Assembly: GCF_000147075.1 (NCBI RefSeq) | Contig: NC_014484.1 | Span: 699,501 to 763,500, forward strand | Reading direction: 5' to 3' | DNA: 64,000 bases | Source of the DNA: Spirochaeta thermophila DSM 6192 | GTDB lineage: Bacteria; Spirochaetota; Spirochaetia; Winmispirales; Winmispiraceae | Part shown: positions 48,436 through 57,008 of the stretch, piece after piece | Position numbering within the stretch: position 1 is the first letter of the stretch | How the letters are laid out: each line of letters begins with the position of its first letter | Program-made: the position numbers and the translations under genes | The notes under the pieces: model-generated | What the model saw: the letters and a program-made list of their open reading frames with translations, nothing else | What the model was told of the DNA's origin: nothing | Databases searched by the model: none

Positions 48436-49779
48436 TTAGAACTGGATGGACACTTCCGTGCCGCTGGTGGTCACCGGCTCGTAACCCTCGTCGGTGAGTT
48501 CGTACCGCAGGGTGTAGAACAGGGTGAGGACCGCGGGGCCGCTGCGGTAGTGGATGTTGAAGACCATGTAGGAGTCCTCCTGCCATCTCCCCAGATCGGA
48601 GAAGCTTCCTATGTCCTTCTTGTCGTAGACGATGTCGAAGAAGAAGCCCGGGATCACCCCCTCTGCCATCACAAAGGTGGCGAGGAGATGGGGTCTCGCA
48701 AGGGCCTCCTCGGAGGAGCCGAAGGGCCCGTCCATCGTGGCCTTGAGCGTGATCTTGTCCTCGAGTACCGAGAAACCCAGGGTGGCGAGCCACCCTATGG
48801 AGCCCGGAACGTGCGCCTCTCCGGTGTAGACGGCGTACTTCTGAGGCCGATAGAGGTCGTAGGACACGTCGAAGTACGAGGGGATGAAGTCGTCGCCCAG
48901 GAAGCGCAGCTGTGCGCCGTAGAGGAGGAAGGCGAAGGCGCGGCCCCCTGCACCGATCATGGCCCCTGCCGCCTCGTCCTCCATGGCCACGGCCCCGAAG
49001 GCCGAGAGGGAGATGAGGGGTGAGGCGAGGATCGGCTGGATGGCATCGAGCGACCACGCGACCACCGGTTTTTCGGCCTCATCCGGTCCGGTATAGTTCT
49101 CGTTCTTCCGCGCATAGTAGTAGGGGTCGCGGTCGACCGCCACCGTGGCCCCCACCTGGAGGTCCTTGATCATCGGTATGCCGCTCCCTGCGAGGGGACG
49201 CACGTAGCCGCGCACGCCGAAGAGCTCGAAGGCCGCCAGGTTGGCCACGAAACTCTCGAACCCGATGAAGGGGAAGTTCACCAGGGTGCCGTCCATGTCC
49301 CACTCCAGCCCCCACACCGGGAAGTCGGGGAGATAGTTGGCGTTGGAGTAGCCTCCCACCACGAACCCCGTCCCGAGGTTCACTGCGTCGAGGGTACCCG
49401 CCTTCACGTAGAGGGGGTCGCCCTTGAATCCGTACCGCACGTAGCGGATCTTCGGGAGGTAGAGCTCGAGGAACGAGGTGTCGCTGTCGGGCACCCAGTC
49501 TTCCTCCCGCACCTCGAATCCCGACTCGCCCTCGCTGTCGGCGAAGCGGTAGTGGAGGGTGAGGTTGAGTCCTATGCCGAACTTCCCGATGCTGATGTCG
49601 GGTCTGAGCGAGAGTTGGTTGTAGGTCTCCACCGTACCGTCCGGGTTGGGAAAGGCCGCCACGCCGAAGGCCACCCCCATGCCGAAGCTCGTCTGTGATG
49701 GGCTATCTCCTGCTTCCTGTGCCGCGATCGTGAAGGCGAGGAACAGGAGGAGTATCGCACCTGTGCGTATGGTTCTCAT
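48436..49779 (-). CDS. outer-membrane beta-barrel protein
   Basis: 447 residues. A signal peptide ('ILLLFLAFTIAAQ') leads into alternating amphipathic strands throughout ('GKFGIGLNLTLHYRF', 'ISLSAFGAVAMEDEAA', 'LQVGATVAVDRDPYYYA') and ends in Phe ('VSIQF'), consistent with a BamA-recognised C-terminal strand. It is a paralogue of the barrel half of the downstream FecR protein, ten base pairs away. GAGGAGG is just upstream of the ATG. Transport or adhesion role unknown. Confidence 0.78.
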   Translation of the reverse strand: MRTIRTGAILLLFLAFTIAAQEAGDSPSQTSFGMGVAFGVAAFPNPDGTVETYNQLSLRPDISIGKFGIGLNLTLHYRFADSEGESGFEVREEDWVPDSDTSFLELYLPKIRYVRYGFKGDPLYVKAGTLDAVNLGTGFVVGGYSNANYLPDFPVWGLEWDMDGTLVNFPFIGFESFVANLAAFELFGVRGYVRPLAGSGIPMIKDLQVGATVAVDRDPYYYARKNENYTGPDEAEKPVVAWSLDAIQPILASPLISLSAFGAVAMEDEAAGAMIGAGGRAFAFLLYGAQLRFLGDDFIPSYFDVSYDLYRPQKYAVYTGEAHVPGSIGWLATLGFSVLEDKITLKATMDGPFGSSEEALARPHLLATFVMAEGVIPGFFFDIVYDKKDIGSFSDLGRWQEDSYMVFNIHYRSGPAVLTLFYTLRYELTDEGYEPVTTSGTEVSIQF

Positions 49780-49857
49780 CCATGCCTCCTCAAGGTATGG
49801 TAAGGATGGGTCTCTCCGTTCACTCTACGGAAGGCCCGTGATCCTGTCCAGTACTAA

Positions 49858-49886
49858 AGTATAGCTCATACACGAGTTTTTTTCAC
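49858..49886 (-). promoter_or_regulatory. promoter of the barrel gene pair
   Basis: TATACT (49858-49863) on the minus strand is preceded at 17-18 bp by TGTGAA/GTGAAA, a moderate -35. The leader of about 70 nt ends in GAGGAGG. Confidence 0.5.
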
Positions 49887-49914
49887 AGGTTTGGGGCCGT
49901 GGAGCTGCGGTCGG

Positions 49915-52900
49915 CTAGAACTGCAGGGTCATAGCCAGGCCTGCCATCCATCCGAGGACCGTGACCCGGTTCTCTTCCTCCACGGCGGCAGAGAGGAAGG
50001 CCCTGAAGTTGCCGGAGGTGCCGTAGAGGAGGGTCGAGGTGTGGGTGAGGGAGACGGCGTACTCCGTTCCTCCGTCTTCCCCGCCGGTGAGGGTGAGGCC
50101 CGCCTGTTCGGTGTGGCGGAGGACGGGAGGGGTCACTTTCCATGGTTCGAGGGGTGGGTCGTATGCCCAGGTGGGGGCTGGGGTGTCCCATACGTAGGAG
50201 AGGGTGGCTTCTTCTTTCCAGGGGGGCGAGGTCTCTGGGGAGAGGGTGAGGGTGTGTGAGAGGAGGAGGCCCTGGGGGGCTTCGATGTAGAACCCTGCGG
50301 TCTCGCTCCAGGTGAGGGTCCAGGTGGTGTGGCCGCTCTCGAGTACGTGGGAGAGGGAGAGTGAGAGGATCTGGGTGAACTCGTCGAGGAGGTAGAGGGT
50401 GGTGAGGGGGTGGGCTGCCTGGGCGCCGAAGAGGTTGATGGCCTGGAATGTGAGGGAGGATGTGAGGGTGCGGGTGGTGAGTGGTCTGCCTTCGGTGAGT
50501 CTGTAGGTCACACCGAAGGAGGAGGAGATGTCCCGAGGGATCAGGAGGTCGAGGGGGGTGAGGGAGGGGGGTAGGGTGAGTGTGAGGCCGGTGCGGGGGG
50601 TGTAGGTGAGGGTGGCGGTGGGGGGGACGTGGAGATCGTCCGACGTGAGGAAGAGTTCGTAGAAGGGGATGGATGTGTAGGGGAGGGGGGTCCGGGTGAG
50701 GGTACGGGTGTGGGCGGCCCAGTCCTCGGGGAAGTGGTCGGAGGGGGTGGGTTTTTCTTCGATGGTGAGGGTGCGGGTGTAGAAGGGACTGAGGGTGAGT
50801 CGGGGGCCGAGGGTGTGGGTGCCGGTGAGGGAGAGGGTGTGGGTGTGGGTGCGGGTGGCGAGTGGTGGGGAGGTGGTGGTCTGGGCGGTGAGGGTGAGGG
50901 TCGTGGAGTGGTGTGGTGTCTGGTAGGTGGGGGAGAGGGTGAGGGAGGAGGTGCGGGTGGTGGTCCCGTCCGAGGGGAGGGGGGCGGATTCCTCCCAGGA
51001 TGCGAGGTAGGAGTCGGGGTAGGTGTGTGGGGGAGCGGGGGTGCCCTGGATGGTCTGGGAGAGGGTGCTGCGGCCGGAGAGGCCGAAGGGAGAGGGAGCG
51101 AGATCGGCGGTGAGGGTCCAGGTACGGTTGAGGGTGGTGGAGGTGTGCGAGAGGGAGTGGGACAGGGAGGCGTTGACGGGGGCGAGGGAGAGGCCGAGGG
51201 AGGAGGAGTGGGTGAGGGAGGAGGTAGGGAGGATGGTGTGGCCGAAGGTGTCGGTGAGGGTGAGGGGACCTGCGGGGAGGGTGAGGGAATGATCCAGGTG
51301 GAAGGCTTCCGGCTCGGATCCGTGGAAGGTGCCGGAGAGGCCGAGGCCGAGGGTCGCGGTGAGGAGGGAGAGGGAGGCGTGGGTGGAGAAGGCGGTGGTG
51401 GTGAGGTCTTCGAGGGGGGTGATGGCGGCGACCTGCTGGGTGAGGGTGAGTCCGTGGAGGAGTGGGGTGGAACCGAGGGAGAGGAGGGGGGAGGGATGGG
51501 AGAGGGTGAGGGTGAGGGAGGAGAGGATGGCGGTGGGGTTCTCCGGGTCGTGGGCGAAGACCTCGTCGGCGTGGAGTCTGCCTGTGGCGGGGGGATCGAT
51601 GCAGGTGAGGGCGAGGCGGGTGAGGGAGCCCGTCGAGGCGTCGTCCTCGAGGGATGCGCCGGAGAGGGGCGTCTCGTCCAGGAGTACGCCGCCTCCGGTG
51701 GTGTCGAGGGTGAGGAGGTGCCAGGTGTCGTCGGCGGGGAGGGTGATGCCGGAGGCGTGGAGGCCGCGGCCGTCGGGTGTGGTGAGGGAGAGGAGGAGGG
51801 AGAGGGGGGAGCCTGCGCTGTTCTTGAGAAAGATCGAGATGCGTCGATAGGAACCCGCGGGAAGGGAGGGGATGGAGGTGCGGGCGGTCCACGACCAGGA
51901 GGGGTCGGGGGCTGCGTTGTCCCAGGTGACGGTGAGTGACTTCTGGTCGGCCTCCTCCTCGAACCGGGAGGAGACCAGGGTGCTGGAGGCGGGGAGGGTG
52001 GGGTCGGGGCCGGTGGAGGCGGTGATGGTGGCGTCGGGGTCGGTGGAGGAGGTGTGGAAGGGACTGCCGAGGAGGCCGGGGGCCGAGAAGAGGATGCGGC
52101 CCGAGGCGGCGCCGGTGGTGGCGGTGCGGACGGCGAGGAGGCGGAGGGTGCGGGCCTGGGAGGCGAGGGCTCGGAGTTGGGGGGGGAGGTGGATGGTGAG
52201 GGTGTTCCACCCGGTGGTCGAGGAGATCCCCTGGGCGATCCTGAAGGTGAGGGTGCGGGAGGTGTCTTCGGGATCGAGGAGGCCGTTTCCGTTCGTATCC
52301 TCGCTGCTCATGCGGTTGTCGGGGAGGTTCGAGGGGTCGGTGCCCAGGCGGAGCACCGCCTGGTGGGCGGTGTCATGGAAGGGGAAGCCGGGGTCGTAAG
52401 GGCTTCCCTCCTCTTCCAGGAGTCCGTCGGCGTCGATATCCTCGGCGAGGGCACCGATCTGGATGTAGAGATCGAAGGTGCTGCCGGAAAGGCGGTCGGC
52501 TTTCCATGACAGGGAGAGCCCGGCGACTTCGTCGGGCGGATCACCGATCGGTATCTGCCCTCCTGTCCAGGATTCCCCGTCTGCGAGTTCAAAGTCGAGG
52601 GCCATGCACGCCTCGTCGAATCCCGCTCCTTCCGCCGCCACCAGATAGGGACCGGTCTTCTCGCCTGTTGTGTAGGGATGGATCTGCTCCTCAGGCGGGG
52701 TCCAGGTGTAGTCCTGCAGCGAGCCCCGTCCGTAGACGGTGTAGTGGTAGTAGTCCTTGTAGATGAGTTTCCCCCGGTTCGCGGGGGAGAGTCCGGTGAG
52801 GTCGCCGACGTCGGAGAGAGGGGAGGCCGGATCCCTCACGAGGGTGGTGTCGGCCGGTGGAGCGGCGGGGAAGAGGGATGCTTCGTCGTACCGCAGGGTG

Positions 52901-54615
52901 AGGGAGCCTTCCTCCATGGTGAGGAGCCGGAGGTAACCGGTGGTATCGGTGAGGGTGTGTCGGATTCCCACGTCGGCCCGGAGGTCGAGGCCCTCCCCCT
53001 TGTGGGCGAGTTCGATCGATCCCCGGATATCGCCCGAAGCCTCCCCGGGGGAGGACGTGAAGCGCTCCTCCGTGAGCGGATACCGGACCGAGGCTGCGAG
53101 GTTGAGCGTGGTATGGGGCGAGAGGGAGAAGGTGTTGCCGCTGGCTGCGACCAGGTCTGTTCCGCCTTCACCTTCCCGGGTACGGTAGTAGATGTCGATG
53201 GTGTGGGCGGTCGAGACCTGGTACGGAAGGGTGATGACGCCTGTCTCGTAGTCCACCTGCGCCGCGGTTTCCTCCTGCCCGTTGACCAGCACGCGGACAG
53301 TGCCGGGCTGGGCGTCCGCGGGTATGGTGAGGGCCTCCACCGGTGAGAGGGTGCGGAGCAGGATCTCGTGCCCGGGATACTCCGGGTGCGTGGTGCGCCG
53401 GGGGCCGTAGAGGAGGGGATACTCCCGGGCGAAGGGGTAACGCGCCGCAGGGGTGCGCGCATCTTCACCTTCCCTCCGGACTGTCACCAGACTCCCTTCC
53501 TTCACCAGATGGGCCGAAGGGGTGAGGACGGCCTCCTCTTCGGAATCGCGTTCGACCAGGAGTATCTCTTCCGTGTCCTCGGGGACCTCGTAGGCCCAGA
53601 GAGCCTCGAAGGGGGTGAAACCGGCGGGGACGTAGACGAGGAGGGCCGTCCTCGACTCCAGGTCGATCCTGAGTCGGCTCATGTCCATCCCCAGGTAGTT
53701 CGTGCCCCAGTCGAAGTCCTCGGCCGGGGCCTCCGGATCGAGGAGTCCGCCTGTGGTGCCGCACAAGGCCCCGCGGCCCAGCGAGGCGTCCCCCACCGGA
53801 ACACCCCCCACCGTGTAGTAGACGGCCACCCGGCCGGGTGGCGGCTCGTTCAGGGCGAGGGTACCCTCCTTCAGGGAGTAGCTCAGTTCGTCCTCCCGCG
53901 CCCGCCTCCACCTCGTGCCGTCGTCTGCGGTGAGGGTACCCTCCCCGTCTTCCAGGTACACGGTGAGACTGTCGAGGTCGGTGTCGGGGAGCACGAAGAA
54001 CCGTCCTCTCGTGTACGAGCCGAGGCCCTTCCGGATCTCGTCCACCGTGGAGAGACCGCGGTAGCGGATGTGTCCCGTGGTGGAGGGGTCGAGCCGCACC
54101 ATGAACTCGTGGAAGCTCCATGGTCCCGCGAAGGAGGCGGACACCCCGAGCGATCCCCTCGAAGGACCTGGAAGGTCGAGGTACCGGTAGTTCCCGATAC
54201 CCACCCCGGTGTTCCCCGCCCTCACCGACTGCACCACCTCTCCTTCCTTTCCCTGGTAACCGAAGAGATACGTGCTGTCGTCCAGGTCGTCCTGCACCGT
54301 GATCTCCACGAAGTATCGCTCCATGTACCAGAGCGAGAGGAGGAACTCCGCCTGCTGGGTGTAGGCGAATCCCGGGGTGAGATCCTCAGGCACGTAGCCG
54401 GATATCCACGTCCCGTCGGGCATGCGGGCCCAGCCCGCAGCAAAGGTGGCGCTGCTCTCCCATGTGCCGGCCGCGTAGAGCACGAGGTGCTTGTCGTCCA
54501 CTGTGGTGGCGAAGAGTTCCTGAGGCGCCTCCTCCGGAAGGGGGGGAGGGGCCTCCTGGGCCCCCACGCCCCAGAGGAGGCCGAGGACGATGGGGATGAT
54601 CGTGCGAGGTCTCAC
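49915..54615 (-). CDS. giant outer-membrane protein, possibly SprA-like
   Basis: 1566 residues from GTG 54615, which gives a clean signal peptide ('TIIPIVLGLLWGVGA'). The N-terminal 600 residues are beta-rich domains with repeated patterns such as 'VRVLVNGQEETAAQVDYETGVITLP'. Two acidic Asp/Gly-rich loops ('DIDADGLLEEEG' and 'DTNGNGLLDPED', about residues 780-860) look like calcium sites. From about 1000 to the end the protein is extraordinarily rich in Thr/Ser/Leu/His/Pro in short amphipathic strands and ends in Phe ('MTLQF'), suggesting a very large barrel. A loose resemblance to SprA-type translocon proteins exists, but I cannot confirm it. Single gene upstream of the barrel pair. Confidence 0.7.
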   Translation of the reverse strand: MRPRTIIPIVLGLLWGVGAQEAPPPLPEEAPQELFATTVDDKHLVLYAAGTWESSATFAAGWARMPDGTWISGYVPEDLTPGFAYTQQAEFLLSLWYMERYFVEITVQDDLDDSTYLFGYQGKEGEVVQSVRAGNTGVGIGNYRYLDLPGPSRGSLGVSASFAGPWSFHEFMVRLDPSTTGHIRYRGLSTVDEIRKGLGSYTRGRFFVLPDTDLDSLTVYLEDGEGTLTADDGTRWRRAREDELSYSLKEGTLALNEPPPGRVAVYYTVGGVPVGDASLGRGALCGTTGGLLDPEAPAEDFDWGTNYLGMDMSRLRIDLESRTALLVYVPAGFTPFEALWAYEVPEDTEEILLVERDSEEEAVLTPSAHLVKEGSLVTVRREGEDARTPAARYPFAREYPLLYGPRRTTHPEYPGHEILLRTLSPVEALTIPADAQPGTVRVLVNGQEETAAQVDYETGVITLPYQVSTAHTIDIYYRTREGEGGTDLVAASGNTFSLSPHTTLNLAASVRYPLTEERFTSSPGEASGDIRGSIELAHKGEGLDLRADVGIRHTLTDTTGYLRLLTMEEGSLTLRYDEASLFPAAPPADTTLVRDPASPLSDVGDLTGLSPANRGKLIYKDYYHYTVYGRGSLQDYTWTPPEEQIHPYTTGEKTGPYLVAAEGAGFDEACMALDFELADGESWTGGQIPIGDPPDEVAGLSLSWKADRLSGSTFDLYIQIGALAEDIDADGLLEEEGSPYDPGFPFHDTAHQAVLRLGTDPSNLPDNRMSSEDTNGNGLLDPEDTSRTLTFRIAQGISSTTGWNTLTIHLPPQLRALASQARTLRLLAVRTATTGAASGRILFSAPGLLGSPFHTSSTDPDATITASTGPDPTLPASSTLVSSRFEEEADQKSLTVTWDNAAPDPSWSWTARTSIPSLPAGSYRRISIFLKNSAGSPLSLLLSLTTPDGRGLHASGITLPADDTWHLLTLDTTGGGVLLDETPLSGASLEDDASTGSLTRLALTCIDPPATGRLHADEVFAHDPENPTAILSSLTLTLSHPSPLLSLGSTPLLHGLTLTQQVAAITPLEDLTTTAFSTHASLSLLTATLGLGLSGTFHGSEPEAFHLDHSLTLPAGPLTLTDTFGHTILPTSSLTHSSSLGLSLAPVNASLSHSLSHTSTTLNRTWTLTADLAPSPFGLSGRSTLSQTIQGTPAPPHTYPDSYLASWEESAPLPSDGTTTRTSSLTLSPTYQTPHHSTTLTLTAQTTTSPPLATRTHTHTLSLTGTHTLGPRLTLSPFYTRTLTIEEKPTPSDHFPEDWAAHTRTLTRTPLPYTSIPFYELFLTSDDLHVPPTATLTYTPRTGLTLTLPPSLTPLDLLIPRDISSSFGVTYRLTEGRPLTTRTLTSSLTFQAINLFGAQAAHPLTTLYLLDEFTQILSLSLSHVLESGHTTWTLTWSETAGFYIEAPQGLLLSHTLTLSPETSPPWKEEATLSYVWDTPAPTWAYDPPLEPWKVTPPVLRHTEQAGLTLTGGEDGGTEYAVSLTHTSTLLYGTSGNFRAFLSAAVEEENRVTVLGWMAGLAMTLQF

Positions 54616-54673
54616 CTCTTGTATTATTCGTCCAAACACCTCAATATGTAAACGAAAAAGGAGAGGAATTCCC

Positions 54674-55606
54674 ATGGAGCGCTCCGCAACGATCCCGGAT
54701 GCGGCCCTGGATCTCATGCGACGTTTCTTCGAGAACCCCATGCTCTCCTCCTTCACCCCCCTCCAGCGGGAGGAGCGCATCATCCAGCTCCTCGGTCAGC
54801 AGGGCGACGTCCTCGCTCCCCGGCTCATCCGTGACTACTTCCCCGGCTCCACATGGAACCAGGTGCTCGCCCTCCTGGTGCCCGCCCTGAGGAATGTGAC
54901 CAATGAGGCCCTCTTCCCCCGGCTCGAGGAGATCGTTCGTGGTCTCTCCTGGAAGTTCCTCGCCCTCCTCGATGAAAAGCCCATCCCCCACGCCCAGGTG
55001 GCCGACCAGGTGCTCGCGTTCCTCCGGAAGGTGCTCGCCCGGCAGGACGCGAGGCTCGCCTTCACCGGTCCCTCCACGGCCCTGTTCCACCGGGTCTTAG
55101 ACCGCTACCTCGAGGCCATCTGCGCGGAGCGGGGATACGTGTACTTCGAGCTCTCCAAGGTGGAACGTCTCTCCATGGGCAAGGAAGAGCTGGGCGGGTT
55201 CCTGTCGACCCTCCTCCTCCTGCGGCCCGCCCTCTACCTGCTCACTCCCGACTCGGGTACCGACTTCCGTGAGCGCGTCTCGGGCGTGGTGCGTGCCTCC
55301 TTTGCCGAGCGGCTCTCCCGTGCCCTCGCCCGGGAGATCCCCCTCCTCCCGGCGAAGGTGGTGGAGGCGGCGGTCCTCTCGCACGTCTCCTTCGAGGAGA
55401 ACCCCGGCCTTCCCGCCTCCTCCCGTCTCGTGGCCGTCTTCTCCCATCGGTGCAGGTCCTACCGTCCCGACATCACGGTGGACCGGGGGGCCGAGTCGCC
55501 CGACAGGAGCTGGTTCGCCGCGGCGAGGAGGACGTGGCGGCTTTACGGGTTCGATCTGAAGATGCTCGACGAGCTCTACCGAATCTCTGCGGAATACGGG
55601 TGGTGA
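54674..55606 (+). CDS. conserved-looking helical protein of unknown function
   Basis: 310 residues, predicted almost wholly alpha-helical, soluble and without signal sequence. It has an N-terminal segment 'FFENPMLSSFTPLQREERIIQLLGQQG' and a C-terminal 'PDRSWFAAARRTWRLYGFDLKMLDELYRIS'. I recognise no family. AAGGAG lies about ten bases before the ATG. It ends 3 bp before the pore-less voltage-sensor gene, so the two are certainly co-transcribed and may form a signalling pair. Confidence 0.7.
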   Translation: MERSATIPDAALDLMRRFFENPMLSSFTPLQREERIIQLLGQQGDVLAPRLIRDYFPGSTWNQVLALLVPALRNVTNEALFPRLEEIVRGLSWKFLALLDEKPIPHAQVADQVLAFLRKVLARQDARLAFTGPSTALFHRVLDRYLEAICAERGYVYFELSKVERLSMGKEELGGFLSTLLLLRPALYLLTPDSGTDFRERVSGVVRASFAERLSRALAREIPLLPAKVVEAAVLSHVSFEENPGLPASSRLVAVFSHRCRSYRPDITVDRGAESPDRSWFAAARRTWRLYGFDLKMLDELYRISAEYGW

Positions 55607-55609
55607 CCT

Positions 55610-56716
55610 ATGGACAGCAAGACGACGCGAAGAGGATTCCTGGAAGGTCTCGTGACGGTGGCCATACTCCTCGTCCTCGTGCAGACCGTGCTTGAGGACC
55701 TGGCCGTGTTCCTCACGTGGGAGTGGAGGTGGAGGAGGGCCCTCCTCCTCGCGGGTTTCGGGTTCGACGTGTTCTTCACCCTCGAATTCCTGGTGAGGAG
55801 CATCACGGCGGCATCGGAGGGACGGTTCGCCCGTTACCTCTCGAAGGAACGGGGCTGGATCGATTTCCTGGCCTCGGTGCCTCTTCTCGTCTTCAACTCG
55901 GGGCCCGAGGTGCTTTCCCTCCTCTACGGCGGGGCCGCGTTCGTAGGGATGGCGGGCAAGCTCAAGCTCCTCAAGGTGGTGAAGATCATCCGCATGGCCC
56001 GTATCCTCAGGCTCCTGAGGGGGCTCAAGCTGGTGAAGCAGATCGCCTACATCGACTCTCCCATGACCCAGCACCACATCTCCCGCATCGCCGCCCTGGT
56101 GGTGACCGCCGAGCTGGTGGTCCTCTTCCTCTACAGCCTTCTCCCGGTATTCCTCCCCCTCAAGGGCGTGGAGGAGCGGTACACGACCGGGGTGGTGCGC
56201 ACCGGCCAGGTCTTCACCGAGATGGGGGAGACCCTCACCCCTGACCAGGTCCTCACCCTCGCGGCCGCGCACGGGGAAGTGCTCGTGGTGCGCGCTGGGG
56301 GACAGTCGCTCTATTCCCGCTACGACGACTCGTTCTACGATCGGATGTTCGGCCCGCACGACTACGCCTACTACAGGGAAGGGGCGCTGGAGATCTTCTT
56401 CGACATGCGGCCCGTACATATCGAGTCGGCACGGCTCTCGCTCCTTGCGCTCTCCACGGTGCTGGTGTGTCTCTTCCTCCTCCTCTTCGTCTATGCCCCG
56501 CACTTCGCCCTCACGGTGACCGATCCCCTGCGGGTGGTGGAGCGGGGGCTCTCCGAGCCGGACTACGAGCTCGCCGCACGGGTATACCCCGAGTACGGAG
56601 ACCATGAGGTCTTCCGGGTGGCCCGCCTCTACAACGAGGAGCTCCTGCCCCGCAAGCTCTCGGAAGGCGGGTGGACCTCCATGGAGAGGATAGAGGATCT
56701 GTTGGGGGAGGAGTAA
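55610..56716 (+). CDS. voltage-sensor-domain protein without a pore, with extracytoplasmic and HAMP-like regions
   Basis: 368 residues. S1 (about 13-35), S2 (43-66), S3 ('RGWIDFLASVPLLVF', 81-95) and S4 (117-143) match ion-channel voltage sensors. In S4, basic residues fall every third position: K119, K122, K125, R128, R131, R134, R137, K140, K143. No selectivity filter follows. Instead there is a helix (158-182), about 90 extracytoplasmic residues (183-275), another helix (276-300) and a HAMP-like segment ('TDPLRVVERGL', then 'HEVFRVARLYNEEL', 303-345). No output domain is attached. It should sense membrane potential and possibly pass it to a partner; this is inference. Confidence 0.8.
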   Translation: MDSKTTRRGFLEGLVTVAILLVLVQTVLEDLAVFLTWEWRWRRALLLAGFGFDVFFTLEFLVRSITAASEGRFARYLSKERGWIDFLASVPLLVFNSGPEVLSLLYGGAAFVGMAGKLKLLKVVKIIRMARILRLLRGLKLVKQIAYIDSPMTQHHISRIAALVVTAELVVLFLYSLLPVFLPLKGVEERYTTGVVRTGQVFTEMGETLTPDQVLTLAAAHGEVLVVRAGGQSLYSRYDDSFYDRMFGPHDYAYYREGALEIFFDMRPVHIESARLSLLALSTVLVCLFLLLFVYAPHFALTVTDPLRVVERGLSEPDYELAARVYPEYGDHEVFRVARLYNEELLPRKLSEGGWTSMERIEDLLGEE

Positions 56717-56720
56717 AGCT

Positions 56721-57008
56721 ATGGTGGTCTCGGTGCTGCGTATCCTCATAGAGCTCCCTGGGGTGCACTCTCTCAAGGAGAAACGGAGCATCGTCTCTTC
56801 GCTCAAGGAGAAACTCATCCGGCGGTTCAAGATCTCGTTCGCCGAAGTGGACCTGCACGACAGTCTGGGGTTCGCCGAGATGGGGGGTGCGGTGGTCTCC
56901 AATTCTTCGGCCTTCGGGGAGGGCGTGCTCCAGAAGGTCCTCGCCTTCGTGGAGGCCGAGGTGCCGGGCCGGGTCTACGACGTGTGGATCCACTCCGAGC
57001 AGTACTAG
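56721..57008 (+). CDS. DUF503 family protein (YlxP-like)
   Basis: 95 residues, full length. It opens 'MVVSVLRILIELPGVHSLKEKRSIVSSLKEKLIRRF', the family's typical start, followed by 'SFAEVDLHDSLGFAEMGGAVVSNS'. In many bacteria this gene lies in the nusA-infB-rbfA region and may relate to ribosome assembly; here it follows the voltage-sensor gene by 4 bp, behind GGAGGAG. Its stop overlaps that of the convergent ComFB gene (CTAG). Confidence 0.9.
   Translation: MVVSVLRILIELPGVHSLKEKRSIVSSLKEKLIRRFKISFAEVDLHDSLGFAEMGGAVVSNSSAFGEGVLQKVLAFVEAEVPGRVYDVWIHSEQY

Noticed and set aside
46002-48497. 831-codon open frame on the plus strand across mutL and the FecR-barrel gene
   Set aside because: It is antisense to two genes with clear domains, has no ribosome site and crosses a gene boundary.
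49883-52210. 775-codon Pro/His/Arg-rich open frame in another frame of the giant gene
   Set aside because: Its composition (long His/Pro/Arg runs) is the signature of a frame-shifted C-rich strand. The 1566-residue frame has a signal peptide and a barrel-type C-terminus.
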